A stretch of 7,515 nucleotides of DNA from contig DAOVNC010000166.1 in NCBI GenBank assembly GCA_030630445.1, positions 1-7,515 on the forward strand. The letters run 5' to 3'. Of this stretch, positions 1 to 5,610 are shown piece after piece. Each line of letters opens with the position of its first letter. Position 1 is the stretch's first letter. Origin of the DNA: Kiritimatiellales bacterium. GTDB taxonomy: Bacteria > Verrucomicrobiota > Kiritimatiellia > Kiritimatiellales > Pontiellaceae. The notes under the pieces are model-generated. The model did no database searches, had not been told where the DNA came from, and saw only the letters and a program-made list of their open reading frames with translations. A program made the position numbers and the translations under genes.

Positions 1-992
1 GCCGCGATCATTTCGTGGGAATAGGTTCCGCCGCCGGCACTCGTATTGGCGGCTAAGGCAAGCAGATACATATCGACGGGAATATCCAGATAGCGCAGAT
101 AGCGCTCCCACGTGGCGGGCGAGCAGTAGCCTTTTGGCCCTTGGTCAACCATGGGAATATTCTGGATGATGACATCCCCGTTGTCGCGCCGCTCCACGCA
201 GCTCGCCATGCGCTCCTTAAGTTCGTCGTCTTTAAGCTTTCCGATGCGTCCGGCCGCATCGGCACGCTCCAAGGGCATGATGCGCAGGGCGGTATATTTT
301 CCCTCTTGAAGGGAGAGCATGATGGCATGGCCATTCCAATCCCACCGCCAAACCTTTTCGCGCAGGTCGCCTTTTCCGAGGGAATCGCGTTCGGGTTTTC
401 CAAGAAGAGGAACGAGCGCGTCGTGCACACGTGTGCCGCTTTCCTTGATTTGATCATTCATTTTCTTTTCGGAGGTTTCTGGAGGAATATCCCCAATATT
501 GAGAAAAATAAAGGAGAGGCTATCCGCATATTCTTGGGCGCCATAGAGTGCGATGGCATAGATCGGTTCGCCCAAAATCTTTTTCCGGCCCAAAGGATAG
601 GCACGGTGGTTTTCCATAAAGTCGGTTTTCGACTCCTTCTTCAATTTCATGCGCTTGGCGGTGGCGGCGGTTGGATCATCCCACAGCAGATCGTCCTGCC
701 AGATCTTGATTCCGAATACCTCATTGAGCTTGTTCCATGGAACGGCGTGTAACTCGCTACGACCCTTGTTCGCGAGTAATTGTTCCAGATGCTCGACATC
801 GGAAGTCACAAAGGTGCTGAACGGGACGGTTACTACTTTTCCCCGGCTAGTCCGCAGCTTCACGGTCTTGTCCGGTTTAACCTCCACGACCTCCGCCTCG
901 ATCTTCCGGCCCTTGGTGTCCGTCCAGGTCCGGGCATGGATCGTTGTTGCGGTTATGGACAAAAGAAGAAGACTGGCGAGGATAGATTTCAT
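1..992 (-). CDS. Secreted SHD1-domain protein with C39-like cysteine peptidase domain (C-terminus beyond window)
   Basis: The frame is open from an ATG at 992 to the left edge (330 full codons, no stop), so the gene is partial. Residues 1-20 form a signal peptide: Lys2, a Leu-rich core and IHA before Arg21. Residues 21-75 (RTWTDTKGRKIEAE onward, then VTVPFSTF) match the SHD1 (SLA1 homology) domain common in exported planctomycete and verrucomicrobial proteins. Residues 80-270 are less conserved. From about 278, IPMVDQGPKGYCSPATWERY matches the start of C39-like peptidases, with Cys290 as likely nucleophile and Gln284 as likely oxyanion residue; the His and Asp would lie outside the window. 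Two ATGs are adjacent (995, 992); 992 sits 6 nt from AGGAG, 995 only 3, so 992 is preferred. It follows parC by about 13 bases on the same strand and is probably cotranscribed. Substrate unknown; it likely acts outside the cytoplasm. Confidence 0.8.
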   Translation of the reverse strand, partial: MKSILASLLLLSITATTIHARTWTDTKGRKIEAEVVEVKPDKTVKLRTSRGKVVTVPFSTFVTSDVEHLEQLLANKGRSELHAVPWNKLNEVFGIKIWQDDLLWDDPTAATAKRMKLKKESKTDFMENHRAYPLGRKKILGEPIYAIALYGAQEYADSLSFIFLNIGDIPPETSEKKMNDQIKESGTRVHDALVPLLGKPERDSLGKGDLREKVWRWDWNGHAIMLSLQEGKYTALRIMPLERADAAGRIGKLKDDELKERMASCVERRDNGDVIIQNIPMVDQGPKGYCSPATWERYLRYLDIPVDMYLLALAANTSAGGGTYSHEMIA

Positions 993-998
993 CATGGA

Positions 999-1003
999 CT
1001 CCT
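999..1003 (-). promoter_or_regulatory. Shine-Dalgarno AGGAG of the SHD1/C39-like gene
   Basis: AGGAG on the minus strand lies in the gap between the parC stop codon and the downstream gene. It is 6 nt from the ATG at 992 and 3 nt from the ATG at 995, which favours 992 as the start. There is no room for a separate promoter in this gap, which supports translation from the parC transcript. Confidence 0.7.
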
Positions 1004-1005
1004 AT

Positions 1006-3081
1006 TTATAAAAGTACCCCATCGGGGATAGCGCCGGCGTCGTCGGGATCCCACCAGCGGCCGGGTTCGGTGCCGATGTATTTGATGCTCTTGGTGGTCA
1101 TCCGGTTGCCGCGCGATTTGACTCCTTTGACGGCAATGTCGGCCGGGCTGAAGCGCTGCTGGTAGATGCGCTGCCCCTTGGCTTTGTTGTACTTGACGTA
1201 GATCCCTTCCGGCGTGCCGTCGACGAAGAGCTGGAGTTTTGATTTTTCGCCTTGCGAGCAATAATACTCCTTGTTCATGATTACTCCGCCGAACTGGAAA
1301 CGCTTGAGGTAGGTGATGCGCGCATCGGTGTAGACCGCGGTGAACTGCTTTTCGCGGTTGAACACTTCGCACCGCTCCAGGCTGTCGTCGACGAACAGTT
1401 TTTCCGGCGGCGGCATGACCTTGTATTTCCCGTTGCTCCAAACCACGAGCAGCTTGTCGAGCGACGAGCATTCGAGAATGGTTTCGCCCTTGACGTTGGT
1501 GCCGATGTAGCCATTTTCGTCGCGCTTGATTTGCAGTTCGGTGGCGGTGAGCTCGCGGACTTCGACCTCCTTGAAGCTGGCGGCTTCGGTGCGGCGCGGA
1601 TATTGGTTCTTGTATTCCTTGATGAGCCGCTTGATGTAGCGGATGGCGTAGCCGTTGAGGCCTTTTAGGTTTTTCTCCACCTCGGCCAGCTCGGCCAGAA
1701 TGTCGTCGATATCCTTGCGGTTCTTTTCGATGTCGAACAGCGAGATGCGCTTGATGCGCACGCCGAGCAGCATCTCGATGTCGTCGTCGATGATCGGACG
1801 GCGCAGTTGTTTCTTGAACGGTTCGAGGCCCTTGTAGATGGCCTTGACGACGGCCTCGTAGGTTTTGCACTGCTCGATCTTTTTGTAGATTCGGTTTTCG
1901 ACGAAGATCTGCACGAGGGTCTTGTTGTGGAAGTCGTCGAGCAGCTTGGCCTTGCGCAGGTTGAGTTCGCCATCGAGGATTTCAAGCAGTTGCCGGGTGT
2001 TGAAGCGCAGGACTTCGTCGACGGTCATTTCGACCGGGCGTTTGTCGCGCAGGCAGATGAGGCGGCTCGAAACGGAGGTTTCGCATTTGGTGAAGGCGTA
2101 GAGCGATTGGATCGCCTTTTCCTGCACCGCACCCTGGGTGAGCGTCAGCTCGATCTCCACCTTCTCGGCGGTAAAGTCGTCGATGGCGCGCACGGGCACC
2201 TTTTTTTTCTTAACGGCGTCCTCGATGGAGGCGGTCAGCGATTCGGTCGTGGTGCCGTGCGGCACCTCGGTGATGACCAGCCTATTGTTTTTGCGCAGCT
2301 CGATCTTGGCGCGCAACTTGACCTTGCCGTTGCCCTTGTTGTACTCGGATACATCCATCAGGCCGCCGGTTTGGAAGTCGGGAAGCAGGTTGAGCTCGAC
2401 GGGCGTACGCTTCTTTTCGCGCAGGATTTCAACCTGCGCTTCGAGCAGTTCGATAAAGTTGTGCGGCAGGATGCTCGTCGATAGGCCGACGGCGATACCG
2501 TCGGCGCCGAGCATCAGCATCAGCGGCAATTTGCACGGCAGGGTGACCGGCTCTTTGTTCCGTCCGTCATAGCTGGCGATCCATTCCGTTAGATCCTTGT
2601 TGAAGAGTTCCTTGCGCGCGAGTTCAGTGAGGCGGCATTCGATATACCGCGAGGCCGCCGCGCGGTCGCCCGTGAAAATATTGCCGTAGTTTCCCTGGCC
2701 TTCGATCAGGTAGCGCTTGTTCGTGAGCGTCACCAGCGCGTCGGCGATCGACGCGTCGCCGTGCGGATGGTACTGCATCGTGTGGCCGACAATGTTGGCC
2801 ACCTTGATGAAGCGCCCATCGTCCTTCTCCTTCAACGCATGCATGATGCGGCGCTGCACCGGCTTGAGGCCATCTTCGAGCGTCGGGATCGCGCGATCGC
2901 AGATCACATAGGTGGCATACTGCAGGAAGTTGAAATCCACCAGTTGCTTCAGCGGCCCATGGTCGTCGCGCAGCGGGTCGAACTTTTGTTTTTCCACCAC
3001 CACGGGAGCCGCCCCTGTTTCGGGAGTCTCCGTGGCTTCTTCAAACAGTTCCAAATCTTTGTCTTGTCTCTTTTTAGCCAT
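1006..3081 (-). CDS. parC: Type IIA DNA topoisomerase subunit A (topoisomerase IV ParC-like)
   Basis: The product is the DNA-breaking and rejoining subunit, expected to pair with a ParE/GyrB ATPase subunit to decatenate or relax DNA. The 691-residue protein has a hydrophilic N-terminal extension of about 40 residues. The breakage domain follows, with KPVQRRIMHAL (73-83), YHPHGD (104-109) and the AASRYIE block holding catalytic Tyr146. A coiled-coil arm follows, roughly 400-500. The C-terminal region from about 520 is a short, degenerate beta-pinwheel. The gyrase box QRRGGKG is absent; VKGVKSRGNR near residues 650-665 is the nearest element. That, plus a length below GyrA's 800-870, favours topoisomerase IV over gyrase. 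The GyrA Ser83 position is Ala110, while the Asp87 position is Asp114. No parE is adjacent. The gene is divergent from the plus-strand gene at 3320 and precedes the SHD1/C39 gene. No strong Shine-Dalgarno precedes the ATG. Confidence 0.93.
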   Translation of the reverse strand: MAKKRQDKDLELFEEATETPETGAAPVVVEKQKFDPLRDDHGPLKQLVDFNFLQYATYVICDRAIPTLEDGLKPVQRRIMHALKEKDDGRFIKVANIVGHTMQYHPHGDASIADALVTLTNKRYLIEGQGNYGNIFTGDRAAASRYIECRLTELARKELFNKDLTEWIASYDGRNKEPVTLPCKLPLMLMLGADGIAVGLSTSILPHNFIELLEAQVEILREKKRTPVELNLLPDFQTGGLMDVSEYNKGNGKVKLRAKIELRKNNRLVITEVPHGTTTESLTASIEDAVKKKKVPVRAIDDFTAEKVEIELTLTQGAVQEKAIQSLYAFTKCETSVSSRLICLRDKRPVEMTVDEVLRFNTRQLLEILDGELNLRKAKLLDDFHNKTLVQIFVENRIYKKIEQCKTYEAVVKAIYKGLEPFKKQLRRPIIDDDIEMLLGVRIKRISLFDIEKNRKDIDDILAELAEVEKNLKGLNGYAIRYIKRLIKEYKNQYPRRTEAASFKEVEVRELTATELQIKRDENGYIGTNVKGETILECSSLDKLLVVWSNGKYKVMPPPEKLFVDDSLERCEVFNREKQFTAVYTDARITYLKRFQFGGVIMNKEYYCSQGEKSKLQLFVDGTPEGIYVKYNKAKGQRIYQQRFSPADIAVKGVKSRGNRMTTKSIKYIGTEPGRWWDPDDAGAIPDGVLL

Positions 3082-3319
3082 GTTTCAATTCTTCGTTTCC
3101 CGTCCTCTGAAAACCATTCTGCCCTCTCCCATTCCACAGCGGTGCCGGATCGGGATCGGAACCTAGTGCGACTCCAAACCCTACCCAACCCTTGCTGCCC
3201 ACTCAAATCATTTATGAATAATGTCGTGTTGCGGCAAGTTCCATCGGTTAGTGCTTTTCATTAGGGGCGATTTATTTAAACTGCGAACGGTTAACATACG
3301 GGAAACTACGGGTGCTGCC
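3082..3319. other. Divergent intergenic region between parC and the zinc-finger gene
   Basis: These 238 bases must hold promoters for both divergent genes. On the minus strand a weak sigma-70-like pair is visible: TTGCCG (3237-3232), 17 nt, then TAAATG (3214-3209), which would leave a leader of about 125 nt before parC. On the plus strand I found no convincing -35/-10 pair, only AT-rich patches at 3271-3280 and 3291-3297. An in-frame ATG at 3221 could extend the plus-strand gene by 33 codons, but those codons look like non-coding sequence. I see no hairpin, tRNA or recognisable riboswitch here. Confidence 0.4.
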
Positions 3320-4630
3320 ATGGAAGATAAAACACTTGCACAGGAAGAGCGGAAGGATGCGAAAGACATTGTTCTGGATCTAAACTTTGTTCCCCAGTGG
3401 GCACGCAAGCCGCCGGGTGAAAACCATTACGGAACGAAGGAATACAAGAGTTCCGATCGACGGAACGACCGCCGCGATTCTCGCCGCGACGACCGCCGCC
3501 CACCCCGGCGCGATTCCCGCGATGACCGTCCTCGCCGTCCCCGGCCCGACCGCGACGAGCGTTCCCGTCCCGTGCACCCGCCACGCGAACCGGTTCGGGA
3601 AATCCCCGTTTCCGTCTCCTTCCTGCCGGAACAAAAGCGCCTGGCATCCCTTGTGCGGCAGATGCACCACTCGCGGCGCGCCTATCCATTGATGGATTTG
3701 GCCAACCTGTTTATCCACGACGCCGACGGCTATCTGGTAAAGATCGAGGTGAAGCCGGATGCGGCAGGCTTCAAGATGTACCAGTGCAAGCGGTGCAAGG
3801 CGGTAGCCTCCACCGAGGAGATGATGGTGCAGCATCTGATGTCGAAGCATCTGCCCGATATCTATGAAAAGGAGGAGATCGAAACCGACCCTCCGGCCGG
3901 ACAGTTTGTTTGCGTGGCCCGTTGCCGCAAGAGCGGCGTGCTGCTGGGGCCGCCGAACCACCATAGCTACACCGACAAGCTGAACGAATTGCACCAGAGC
4001 CGGTTCGCGCATCTCACGCTCGAGGAATACAAGCGCAGCATCGAAACCGTGCGCGACGAGGAACTGATCGAGCAGTGGAAGGAGCAGAGCCGCAAGAAAA
4101 CTGTCTATAAACTGAAGTCCGATCCCGAGGCGGAGCCGGTCGAGTTGCATAAGGCCGAGGCGGATTTCATGCAGCAGGTCCCGTCGATGTACGAAGAGTC
4201 GCATCGCGCCATCGTCCCATCGAAGGTGGCCCAAGGCTTGGATGACCGCGACATCTCCCAGGCCATCCGTCGCGTTTGGACAAAAGAAAGCCACTTCCCG
4301 CTCTCGATGTCGTTCGCCATGCGTGCCGCCTTCCGGCATATGCACCTGCACCTGTTCAAGGCCGGGAAGATTAACTTTGTGACCCACATCAAGCCGCGCC
4401 CCGTCAAGCCGGAGGACACTATCGACAGCATTGCCGAAGTGTTGCGGTTTCTGAAGGAGCATCCCGGTTCGACCCGCGCGCATCTGCTTGAGGTGCTGCA
4501 TCCGTCCATCGATCCTGCGTCGAAGGAGGCCAAGGACGCCTTGCAGCCGCTGGGCTGGCTGATTGAGCGCGGGCATATTATCGAGTTTTTCAACGGAACC
4601 TTGTCGGTTCCCCTCGGCCGGCGGCGCTAA
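3320..4630 (+). CDS. Conserved uncharacterised protein: RD/RP-rich disordered segment, C2H2 zinc-finger motif, possible winged-helix C-terminus
   Basis: I do not know a function. From the ATG at 3320 the protein has 436 residues. After LDLNFVPQWARKP (19-31), residues 46-92 are almost only Arg, Asp and Pro, as in disordered nucleic-acid-binding tails. Residues 96-145 (SVSFLPEQKRLASLVRQM, then RAYPLMDLANLF) form a block I associate with a conserved PVC family. Cys156, Cys159, His172 and His177 fit C-X2-C-X12-H-X4-H, the classical C2H2 zinc-finger spacing, and the intervening residues could form the beta-hairpin and helix. A second block, FVCVARCRKSGVLLGPPNHH (196-215), has two more cysteines. 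Residues 364-432 alternate helices and end in a short hydrophobic strand pair, resembling a winged helix. Nucleic-acid binding is inferred from composition and motif only. The ATG at 3221 would add 33 residues of atypical composition, so 3320 is preferred; its Shine-Dalgarno is weak (GGGTG). Confidence 0.85.
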   Translation: MEDKTLAQEERKDAKDIVLDLNFVPQWARKPPGENHYGTKEYKSSDRRNDRRDSRRDDRRPPRRDSRDDRPRRPRPDRDERSRPVHPPREPVREIPVSVSFLPEQKRLASLVRQMHHSRRAYPLMDLANLFIHDADGYLVKIEVKPDAAGFKMYQCKRCKAVASTEEMMVQHLMSKHLPDIYEKEEIETDPPAGQFVCVARCRKSGVLLGPPNHHSYTDKLNELHQSRFAHLTLEEYKRSIETVRDEELIEQWKEQSRKKTVYKLKSDPEAEPVELHKAEADFMQQVPSMYEESHRAIVPSKVAQGLDDRDISQAIRRVWTKESHFPLSMSFAMRAAFRHMHLHLFKAGKINFVTHIKPRPVKPEDTIDSIAEVLRFLKEHPGSTRAHLLEVLHPSIDPASKEAKDALQPLGWLIERGHIIEFFNGTLSVPLGRRR

Positions 4631-4638
4631 GCGCTTTT
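4624..4638 (+). terminator. Minimal hairpin plus TTTT over the stop codon of the zinc-finger gene
   Basis: GCGC-TAA-GCGC followed by TTTT places the stop codon in the loop. The stem is only four base pairs, extendable by one G-T pair, and the T-tract is four bases. This is weak for an intrinsic terminator, and read-through toward the downstream gene is plausible. Confidence 0.2.
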
Positions 4639-4668
4639 CGATAGGGAGGGAGCAATATTTCTGCCGAT

Positions 4669-4699
4669 CGCCCCGTTGTTTATCCATACCGACGGGGCG
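4669..4699. repeat. Inverted repeat: 10-bp stem with 11-nt loop
   Basis: CGCCCCGTTG (4669-4678) pairs with CGACGGGGCG (4690-4699), giving ten pairs with one G-T wobble and an 11-base loop. It lies between the zinc-finger gene and the promoter of the next gene. No T-tract follows on either strand, so it does not fit a standard intrinsic terminator. It could be a 3' stabilising or Rho-associated hairpin, or a protein-binding site. Confidence 0.55.
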
Positions 4700-4703
4700 C
4701 ACG

Positions 4704-4729
4704 GTTGCACTTGACGTATCGGCTGCAAC
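4704..4729. promoter_or_regulatory. Candidate operator: dyad flanking the -35 box
   Basis: GTTGCA (4704-4709) and TGCAAC (4724-4729) are perfect inverted copies separated by 14 bases, with arm centres 20 bp apart, about two helical turns. They straddle the candidate -35 box TTGACG at 4711-4716. The position suits a dimeric regulator, but six-base arms can occur by chance and no regulator is identified. Confidence 0.3.
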
Positions 4730-4739
4730 TAAACATTAT
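4711..4739 (+). promoter_or_regulatory. Candidate sigma-70-type promoter for the GspC-like gene
   Basis: TTGACG (4711-4716, 5 of 6 to consensus), a 17-bp spacer and CATTAT (4734-4739, 4 of 6). The predicted start near 4746 leaves a leader of about 20 bases, just enough for the Shine-Dalgarno AAGGGA at 4755-4760 and the ATG at 4767. This is the best promoter-like sequence in the window. Confidence 0.55.
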
Positions 4740-4754
4740 TTCCCCGGCTCGGAA

Positions 4755-4760
4755 AAGGGA
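4755..4760 (+). promoter_or_regulatory. Shine-Dalgarno AAGGGA deciding the start of the GspC-like gene
   Basis: AAGGGA ends 6 nt before the ATG at 4767. The next in-frame ATG (4776) has only AGGA directly touching it, too close to work. This supports 4767 over both 4776 and the upstream ATG at 4563, which lies inside the preceding gene. Confidence 0.55.
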
Positions 4761-4766
4761 TACCCA

Positions 4767-5465
4767 ATGACAGGAATGCAAAAAAACAGAAAAGTCTGGA
4801 TGGTTGGCGTTTCGCTGTTCGTCGGCTGGGCGTGCCATGCGGACACGGAATACAAACTGGAGCGCTACAATGTGATTTTGGATCGTTCGCCGTTTGGTTC
4901 CGATCCGTTGTCGAGCGTCACCGCACCGGATGCTTCCGCGAAAGAGCGGGCCACGGCGGCCGCGTTGGAAAAGGCCTATCGACTCTCTTTCCTACTCGAA
5001 ACCGACGAGGGCGAAATCCGGGCGGGTTTCCAGAATCTAAAACCCAAGCCGGGCGAGCCGGCCAGCAGTGTCATTATGGTGGGGGAGAGCTTCATGGGCA
5101 TGAAGTTGAAGACCATCGACATGGTTAATTCCGAGGCAACGCTTGAACACAACGGACAACCGATCACCTTCCAGCTCACCAAGCGGCCCGTGCAGGCTAA
5201 GGCTTCTGTAAGAACCCCCACGCAACCCACGCGTCGATTCGGTGGGGGATTCCGCAGTCGGGAACCCGCGAAACCCGCCCCGACCCCGCCCCCTAAACTT
5301 TCTCCTGAAGAGCAAAAGCTGCGCCGCGAGGAGATTCGGAAAAACCTGCAAGACTATCAGATGGAGGTTATCCGCACGGGTATGCCGCCGCTCCCGGTTC
5401 CGTTGACGAAGGAAATGGACGACCAGCTCGTCGCCGAAGGCGTTCTGCCTGCGGCGGAAGAATGA
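4767..5465 (+). CDS. Exported protein resembling the GspC/PilP homology region (putative secretion-system accessory)
   Basis: The 232-residue protein starts with a signal peptide: KNRK, a hydrophobic core (VWMVGVSLFVGWA) and a likely cut after CHA (25). The residues before Cys23 (GWA) do not fit a lipobox. YNVILDRSPFG (34-44) resembles the xxxRNPFG motif at the start of periplasmic parts of GspC- and PilP-type proteins. Residues 70-140 (YRLSFLLETDEGEIRAGFQN, a gap, then VGESFMGMKLKTIDMVNSEA and LEHNGQPITFQL) follow the strand order of a GspC homology region: value, additive data, 'effective level' strand, then a strand reading the element's own sequence. Residues 145-178 are a Pro/Arg/Gly-rich linker, and 179-232 a charged helical tail. 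GspC proteins link the inner-membrane platform to the secretin; that role here is inferred. The gene has its own promoter and converges on gspE. An unrelated small periplasmic protein remains possible. Confidence 0.7.
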   Translation: MTGMQKNRKVWMVGVSLFVGWACHADTEYKLERYNVILDRSPFGSDPLSSVTAPDASAKERATAAALEKAYRLSFLLETDEGEIRAGFQNLKPKPGEPASSVIMVGESFMGMKLKTIDMVNSEATLEHNGQPITFQLTKRPVQAKASVRTPTQPTRRFGGGFRSREPAKPAPTPPPKLSPEEQKLRREEIRKNLQDYQMEVIRTGMPPLPVPLTKEMDDQLVAEGVLPAAEE

Positions 5466-5484
5466 GTGACGAGTGAGGCGTGAT
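5464..5484. repeat. Three degenerate heptads overlapping the GspC-like stop codon
   Basis: GAGTGAC (5464-5470), GAGTGAG (5471-5477) and GCGTGAT (5478-5484) are three consecutive seven-base units with drift. The array begins inside the TGA stop codon (5463-5465). The unit differs from the perfect heptamer array about 35 bases downstream. Being short and imperfect, it may be chance or a decayed array. Confidence 0.4.
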
Positions 5485-5510
5485 TCTGGTTGACGGGGCT
5501 AGCGAGCTGG

Positions 5511-5520
5511 GAAGTACTTC
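5511..5520. repeat. Perfect 10-bp palindrome GAAGTACTTC at the edge of the heptamer array
   Basis: GAAGTACTTC equals its own reverse complement. Its last three bases (TTC) are also the first bases of the heptamer array, so it marks the array boundary on the side away from gspE. Confidence 0.5.
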
Positions 5521-5610
5521 AAGTTTCAAGTTTCAAGTTTCAAGTTTCAAGTTTCAAGTTTCAAGTTTCAAGTTTCAAGTTTCAAGTTTCAAGTTTCAAG
5601 TTTCAAGTTT
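5518..5610. repeat. Perfect heptamer tandem array, 13 copies of TTCAAGT
   Basis: Thirteen uninterrupted, identical copies of TTCAAGT run from 5518 to 5608, plus two bases of a fourteenth, reaching into the gspE stop codon (5609-5611). Every plus-strand frame is open (period seven codons, residues S-S-F-K-F-Q-V). Every minus-strand frame has a TGA every 21 bases. The array fills most of the gap between the convergent GspC-like and gspE genes. Perfect identity suggests recent expansion by slippage. Heptameric short tandem repeats are known in other bacteria, for example cyanobacteria. Confidence 0.95.

Noticed and set aside
53..457. A 134-codon minus-strand frame near the left edge
   Set aside because: It is out of frame with the SHD1/C39 gene, which reads continuously from its signal peptide through conserved motifs across the same bases.
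1807..2484. A 225-codon plus-strand frame inside parC
   Set aside because: It is antisense to the topoisomerase coding region, with a composition typical of a reversed coding strand.
3221..3319. Upstream ATG extending the zinc-finger protein by 33 residues
   Set aside because: The extension has a different composition from the protein body, and conserved-looking sequence begins only after the ATG at 3320.
3380..4702. A 440-codon open frame on the minus strand opposite the zinc-finger gene
   Set aside because: It is antisense to a gene with clear motifs, its product has no recognisable domain, and long antisense frames are expected opposite GC-rich coding sequence.
4767..4841. Lipoprotein signal at Cys23 of the GspC-like protein
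   Set aside because: The residues before the cysteine (GWA) do not match a lipobox; cleavage after Ala25 by signal peptidase I is more likely.
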